A stretch of 48,640 bases of DNA from NCBI RefSeq assembly GCF_000472965.1, contig NZ_AXAU01000032.1, positions 1-48,640 of the forward strand, written 5' to 3'. The stretch's first letter is position 1; each line of letters opens with the position of its first letter. The position numbers and the translations under genes were made by a program. The notes under the pieces were generated by a model. It was given only the letters and a program-made list of their open reading frames with translations, ran no database searches and had not been told where the DNA came from. Below are positions 44,845-48,640 of the stretch, in pieces. The stretch is from Bradyrhizobium murdochi (GTDB lineage: Bacteria > Pseudomonadota > Alphaproteobacteria > Rhizobiales > Xanthobacteraceae).

Positions 44845-45206
44845 GTGCGCCCTTCCCATGAACGTCCGGACGTGGACCTCCTCGCCTTGCACCTGTTCGC
44901 TGCGATAGCGGGAGAAAGAGGTAAGATGATTTCAGCCCGGACGAGGCAGGCACTCGCGGCTGCAAGGCCCCTTGGGATGACCCTTAGCAACCAAGGATCC
45001 ACGTGCGCAGGAACGCGGTGGAGACCATGACTGCTTCGGCTGACCGGTTCGCGGCCAACGTCCTTCCAATCATCCGCGAGGAGCAGAACGCTGGCGCAAC
45101 GTCCTTGAGGGAGATTGCCGAGGTGTTGAACGCGCATGGCGTCGTGACGGCTCGCGGCGGCCAATGGCACGCCAAGTCTATCAACAACATCCTTGAACGC
45201 TCATAA
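44845..45206 (+). pseudogene. Serine recombinase (resolvase/invertase type) C-terminal relic
   Basis: Two overlapping plus frames: LLALHLFAAIAGERGKMISA then RTRQALAAARPLGMTLSN (end of the catalytic domain, the long E helix of resolvases), and after a shift near 45010 SADRFAANVLPIIREEQNAG, TSLREIAEVLNAHGVVTARG and GQWHAKSINNILERS, the C-terminal recombinase segment. The N-terminus with the catalytic serine is missing. Confidence 0.75.
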
Positions 45207-45524
45207 CGGGCAGACGTTGCTGACAACGATCACAATCCTCCTTCTTCTCGCGATCATCATGTTTTCGCCGGAAGCATTGTGGCCCAATTCGCGCCGCGTA
45301 ATGGAGCACCGCGCCGCCGACGCCGGCTCCTGCCGGAGCTTCTCCATCCACGCCGCAGCACGGAATCGCGCAGACCGAGTTCCCCTTCGCGACTGACGTG
45401 ATTAATCGACCACTCAAAAGCGAGCTCCGTGACCTGCCGCTTGTACTCACCGGTAAGCGACCGACTTGACGTCCTTCCATTCGACACCACCTGCCTCCAT
45501 GAACCCAGTAGAGGTCTCCACCAT
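45207..45524 (-). pseudogene. IS3-family OrfA fragment and adjoining debris
   Basis: Minus strand about 45340-45475: RSLTGEYKRQVTELAFEWS then HVSREGELGLRDSVLRRG, comparable with 'RRFTPEFKRQAVELALASGRSITQVARELGLSDSVLRRW'. The fragment is diverged and has no OrfB partner. The rest of the interval shows nothing. Confidence 0.5.
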
Positions 45525-46010
45525 TCAGCGGAGGTTTAGTGCCCCTTGCTGGTGAATGGAAAAATGACGGGTCTCCCGCTCGGCATGGGTTGCTAGAATA
45601 TTCGCAACATCAGGAGAGTATTTCTGGCGATCCTGCATAGCGGTGGAATTGACGCTGTTCTCTTGCCGCGCCAGCTCATCAGACTGCCGCTCCGATGGCT
45701 CGAGAGATAGGGTGTACACGCTTGCGCCTTGGACCGCTTGATCGGATAAGGCGTCCGCATGCAGAGAAATAAAGAGAGTCACAGCATCTTTGTTGGCAAA
45801 GGTCTGCGTCGGTCAAGCGGGATGAAGGCCTCATCATCATGGGTTATCATGACCCAATATCGGCCGCCTTGTCTGAGCGCGGCTTTCAAAGAGTACGCCA
45901 TACTCATGGCAATGTGCTTCTCGAGCAGTCCGGTGGCGCCGATCGCGCCGGGATCGTGGCCGCGTGTCCCAGGTCGAGCATGGATAAGGGAACGTATCCC
46001 AGAGGCCACA
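45525..46010 (-). pseudogene. N-acetylmuramoyl-L-alanine amidase (Amidase_3) relic
   Basis: Two minus-strand frames carry consecutive parts of the enzyme: GHDPGAIGATGLLEKHIAMS, MAYSLKAALRQGGRYWVMIT, HDDEAFIPLDRR, then after a shift near 45780 LFISLHADALSDQAVQGASV and YTLSLEPSERQSDELARQEN. Intact amidases start this region with the zinc histidine in 'DPGHGG'; here a shift has broken that motif. The end of the domain is lost, so the gene is dead. Confidence 0.75.
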
Positions 46011-46054
46011 GCACGCCTCGCAACGAACGCAGAAAGACCGGCCCAGCAATCCAA

Positions 46055-46812
46055 TAAGAACTTACGGCGCTCACGTCATCCGAGGTACTTGCGAAATATC
46101 GAGCATATCGCCCCCTCTCGGCTGCCTCCTCCGGTATTGAGAGTAGCTTCGATTTCCGATGTTCCGCTTCACTTGATAGGTGTTCAAGACCTTTTTAAAC
46201 CGCACCGAGAACGTCCCGGTCCGTGCGTTGCAACGCGAGTTCCACGTGACTTCGTTATTCACCCGCAATCAGTAACTTGAAAACTCTCATCGGGCCAACC
46301 GATCTCCACCTCACAACAGCTAACCGAAACTACCATGCGAGTTAATCTTTATGGTTCGGCCAGAGTGATTCCGCTCTCGCAGACCTAGAGCGTCTTCGGC
46401 CCGCTTACGCTAGCTGAAGAGGCGTGCGTGAATGAAATCGATGTCCAACGTTACCTCTGCCGTTGATCAAACGATGCTCCGAGCGGTTCGCGCCGTTCTG
46501 GTCGTAGTGGGAGCAACACTCAGCCAGACGATCAGATACAGTTCATCGCTGCTCTCGCCCCACGCGCGCGTCCTTATTAGCGAGCTTCGATTACACCCTT
46601 CTCCAACGTTGCCATTGACGCGCATCTCTCCCACACGCGATCAATTTCTGCACTGCGCACATTTGATCATGATTTCCAAGCCTACAACCTAACGCAGCGT
46701 GAGCTTCAAGCTGTTTCTTTTGAGTGAGTGTTGCGCTGCCGTTACAGCAATCTCCGATGACGTTGCTAAAACGCGCGCGGCCTGGGGGTCATCGAAAGGA
46801 AAGAAACTGGGA
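46055..46812. other. Spacer upstream of the Omp25/31-like gene
   Basis: An open plus frame 46432-46692 (VDQTMLRAVRAVLVVVGATL) has a hydrophobic stretch but no ribosome site or family. The frame upstream of the porin-like gene is also open from 46699. No clear promoter. Confidence 0.4.
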
Positions 46813-47508
46813 ATGAAGAACTTGTTGCTTGTGACTTGCAGCATCCTCGCGCTTGGCGCGGTCGCACCCGCATTCGGCGCGGATATCGCTGTGCAGCCCG
46901 TCTATAAGGCGCCGCCACCACCGCCGCAGGTCGCGGCCGCGATCTACGACTGGAGCGGTTTGTACATCGGTATCAACGGCGGTTGGGGCTTCAGCGATGC
47001 AACGGGTGGCACCGTGGGTGGCCAGATCGGCTATCGGCAGCAGATGGGCCAGGCGGTGTTTGGTATCGAAGGTCAGGGCAACTGGGCTGATTTCAGCGGC
47101 TCCAATGTCAGCACCACCTTCCCGCTCAATACTAACCGCAGCGCGACCGACGCGTTCGGCCTGATCACCGGCCTGATCGGCTACACCTCCAACAACGTTC
47201 TGCTTTACGCCAAGGGCGGTGCTGCGGTGACGAGCAACACCTATCAGGTCACCTCAACCCTGACCGGCGCGCAGCTGGCGAGCACCGACAATACGCGTTT
47301 GGGCGCAGCTGTCGGCGCGGGTGTGGAAGTCGGCTTTGCGCCGAACTGGACGGTCGGCGTCGAGTACGATCACCTTTTCATGCCGGACGCCAACGTGAAC
47401 TTCACCACGGCCGCTGGTGTGGTCGCGACCGATCGCATCCGCCAGGATTTCGATCTCCTGACCCTGCGGCTCAATTACAAGTTTAGCCCGCCGGTTCTCC
47501 GATACTGA
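46813..47508 (+). CDS. Omp25/31-family outer-membrane protein
   Basis: Small outer-membrane beta-barrel typical of Rhizobiales. The ATG at 46813 (MKNLLLVTCSILALGAVAPA) with AAAGGAAAG upstream gives 231 residues; the frame is open further back to 46699. The signal peptide ends near FGA-DI (residue 21). A Pro-rich segment (KAPPPPPQV) precedes the barrel, which starts YDWSGLYIGINGGWGF and ends LLTLRLNYKF shortly before the C-terminus. A strong terminator follows. It is related to the N-half of the protein at 35470. Confidence 0.92.
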   Translation: MKNLLLVTCSILALGAVAPAFGADIAVQPVYKAPPPPPQVAAAIYDWSGLYIGINGGWGFSDATGGTVGGQIGYRQQMGQAVFGIEGQGNWADFSGSNVSTTFPLNTNRSATDAFGLITGLIGYTSNNVLLYAKGGAAVTSNTYQVTSTLTGAQLASTDNTRLGAAVGAGVEVGFAPNWTVGVEYDHLFMPDANVNFTTAAGVVATDRIRQDFDLLTLRLNYKFSPPVLRY

Positions 47509-47530
47509 TCTCTTTCGAACGGCGGATCGA

Positions 47531-47560
47531 AAGCCCCGGCCCTCGGGCCGGGGCTTCTTT
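47531..47560 (+). terminator. Rho-independent terminator after the Omp25/31-like gene
   Basis: A perfect GC-rich hairpin, stem AAGCCCCGGCCC with its complement GGGCCGGGGCTT around a short TC loop, followed by CTTT. It lies 23 bp behind the stop codon. The stem is also flanked by CGAA/TTCG that could extend it. Confidence 0.85.
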
Positions 47561-48272
47561 CGAGCTATTCATTGCCGCGGAACGGTCACCTAACCGCGTT
47601 CTGTATTTTCCGGGAATATGCAAGGACGTTCTGCCTGCAAACCGTTTGGGTTGAGTATACTAAGGTGATCACCACCAAACTCGAACGGCGAAATGGCGAT
47701 CGCGAACCTGACACGGCCCGGCACAATGGTGATGCATGGTCAGGGGAAGAGCACGCAGACGGCCGGACAGTCTGCCCGGCTCAAGAGCGCCTCCCATGCT
47801 TCCGCGGACATTCGACCCGAGGCCAACTTCCGTTTTGCGGTCCGCAACGCACTGTTCAGCTTACGCATCTCACGTGGAAGCGCCGGATCGGCTTTCAGCC
47901 CGTTCACACAATCCGATTGCTAAGGGTATTTACTCCTTGTGCTCGACATCTGGGTATTCTGCGGCCGCCGTTTTCTGCAGAACGCTGAGTTCAATTGTTA
48001 TCCCCCCTTGACCTTGGGCTGAACGCGCGGAGACACGGCAAGCGAAACCCGTTTATGTCCGTTAACGATTCAGGCCCAAGCCGAGCCACTGTTTGCCTAC
48101 ATCAACAGCCCTATCATATGCGTCAGTCTTCACAGCCTTTTGGACTTGGTGCTAGCAGACGCTTTGTCATAGCTGCGCTTTCATCCGGCAGCTGATAGGG
48201 CACTTGCTTTCGTGTCCCCGCTCCCATCCTGCTCCGCCTTTTCGACTTTATGCTCGCAAACACCCGAATGCC
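47561..48272. other. Spacer before the right IS66 copy
   Basis: Overlapping short frames only. A minus-strand frame near 47780-47890 (REMRKLNSALRTAKRKLASG) is helical and might be a transposase relic, but I cannot place it. No RNA gene is seen. Confidence 0.4.
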
Positions 48273-48640
48273 GTAAGCCTCCGACGAGAGGCGCCTTGCG
48301 GCAGGCTGGTCTGATGGTTGAGAACTGTACGTATGGACAGCCATACGATCAGTGCGCTGAATCGACTTGATGTGGTGGAGACGGGCCGGCGGCGGCGTTG
48401 GTCTGAGGAGGAGAAGGCGCGGATTGTTTTGGAAAGCCTGTCCGAGCCACGTCTGGTTGCGGCGACGGCGCGGCGATATGGCCTGTCGCGTTCTCTGCTG
48501 GTGACTTGGCGAAGAGCCTTCGCAGCGAACCGGACCAAATCCGAGGCTGGCTTTGTCAGAGCCGTTGTCGCAGAGGATGGGCTAGTGTCGTCGGCGGCGG
48601 CTTCATCGCGGAGCGCGACAGCGCATTCGACCGAGCAGCG
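48273..48640 (+). mobile_element. IS66-type element, right partial copy
   Basis: It begins with the terminal repeat GTAAGCCTCCGACGAGAGGC and runs off the window. Over the first 276 bp it is the same as the left copy, in inverted orientation, so the two copies enclose 47,996 bp. Host sequence at the two junctions differs, as expected for independent insertions or for the ends of a rearranged segment. Confidence 0.8.
48333..48640 (+). CDS. IS66-family TnpA/OrfA, partial (runs off the window)
   Basis: Starts at ATG 48333, 60 bp inside the element, with MDSHTISALNRLDVVETGRR followed by the basic RRWSEEEKARIVLES segment and an HTH (ATARRYGLSRSLLVTWRRAF), then about 30 further residues (SEAGFVRAVVAEDG). 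This is the usual first protein of IS66 elements with three reading frames; TnpB and TnpC would follow outside the window. Confidence 0.78.
   Translation, partial: MDSHTISALNRLDVVETGRRRRWSEEEKARIVLESLSEPRLVAATARRYGLSRSLLVTWRRAFAANRTKSEAGFVRAVVAEDGLVSSAAASSRSATAHSTEQ

Overview
The window looks like part of the symbiosis island of a Bradyrhizobium. A nod-box operon nodA-B-C-S-U-I-J-nolO reads on the minus strand with nodZ behind it. Divergent nodD1, a second nodD (nodD2) and nolA follow on the plus strand, and fixR-nifA lies on the other flank; this combination and order are those of the classical bradyrhizobial nodulation cluster. The GC-rich coding sequence, the type III secretion (tts) boxes and the abundance of IS, prophage and gene relics all fit a mobile symbiotic region.

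Layout. 1-276 and 48273-48640 are two outward-lying, oppositely oriented partial copies of one IS66-type element. 611-3503 is the fixR-nifA operon, with a -24/-12 promoter and a RegR-type box upstream. 4173-6032 is a leucine-rich-repeat NEL-type E3 ubiquitin ligase (NopM-like effector). 6869-8419 is a nod box, a decayed leader and a sulfotransferase gene on the plus strand. 9156-20238 is the large Nod-factor operon on the minus strand. 20250-25095 holds nodD1, nodD2 and nolA with decayed spacers. 25308-30382 carries a small ORF, a cupin protein, a branched-chain amino-acid-type binding protein, a HisC-like aminotransferase and a luciferase-like monooxygenase. 30577-35469 is mostly small ORFs and relics. 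35470-37179 is a double-barrel outer-membrane protein. 37200-39484 is prophage and transposase debris. 40086-41605 is a tts-box-driven tandem-repeat effector. 42825-44551 is a hipBA toxin-antitoxin locus with an operator array. 44845-46010 contains recombinase, transposase and amidase relics. 46813-47508 is an Omp25/31-type porin-like protein with a terminator.

How the genes work together. NodD1/NodD2 (LysR) read plant flavonoids and act at nod boxes; NolA (MerR) modulates the system. NodC builds the chitin oligomer, NodB deacetylates its end, NodA N-acylates it, NodS N-methylates it, NodU and NolO carbamoylate it, NodZ adds fucose, and NodI/NodJ export it. A sulfotransferase with its own nod box suggests that these Nod factors may also be sulfated. 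FixR-NifA controls nitrogen fixation genes under low oxygen. The NEL effector and the repeat effector point to a type III secretion system outside the window.

Most notable: (i) the nod box plus about 450 bp of leader in front of the sulfotransferase is a diverged duplicate of the leader of the nodA operon; (ii) three MerR-type promoters with 19-bp spacers surround nolA, one inside a decayed copy of the nolA 5' end in front of nodD2 and one in front of an undescribed small ORF; (iii) a tts-box-driven effector is built of two ~140-residue repeats carrying six RLLDDEP-like motifs. All identifications come from reading motifs by eye; no database search was possible.
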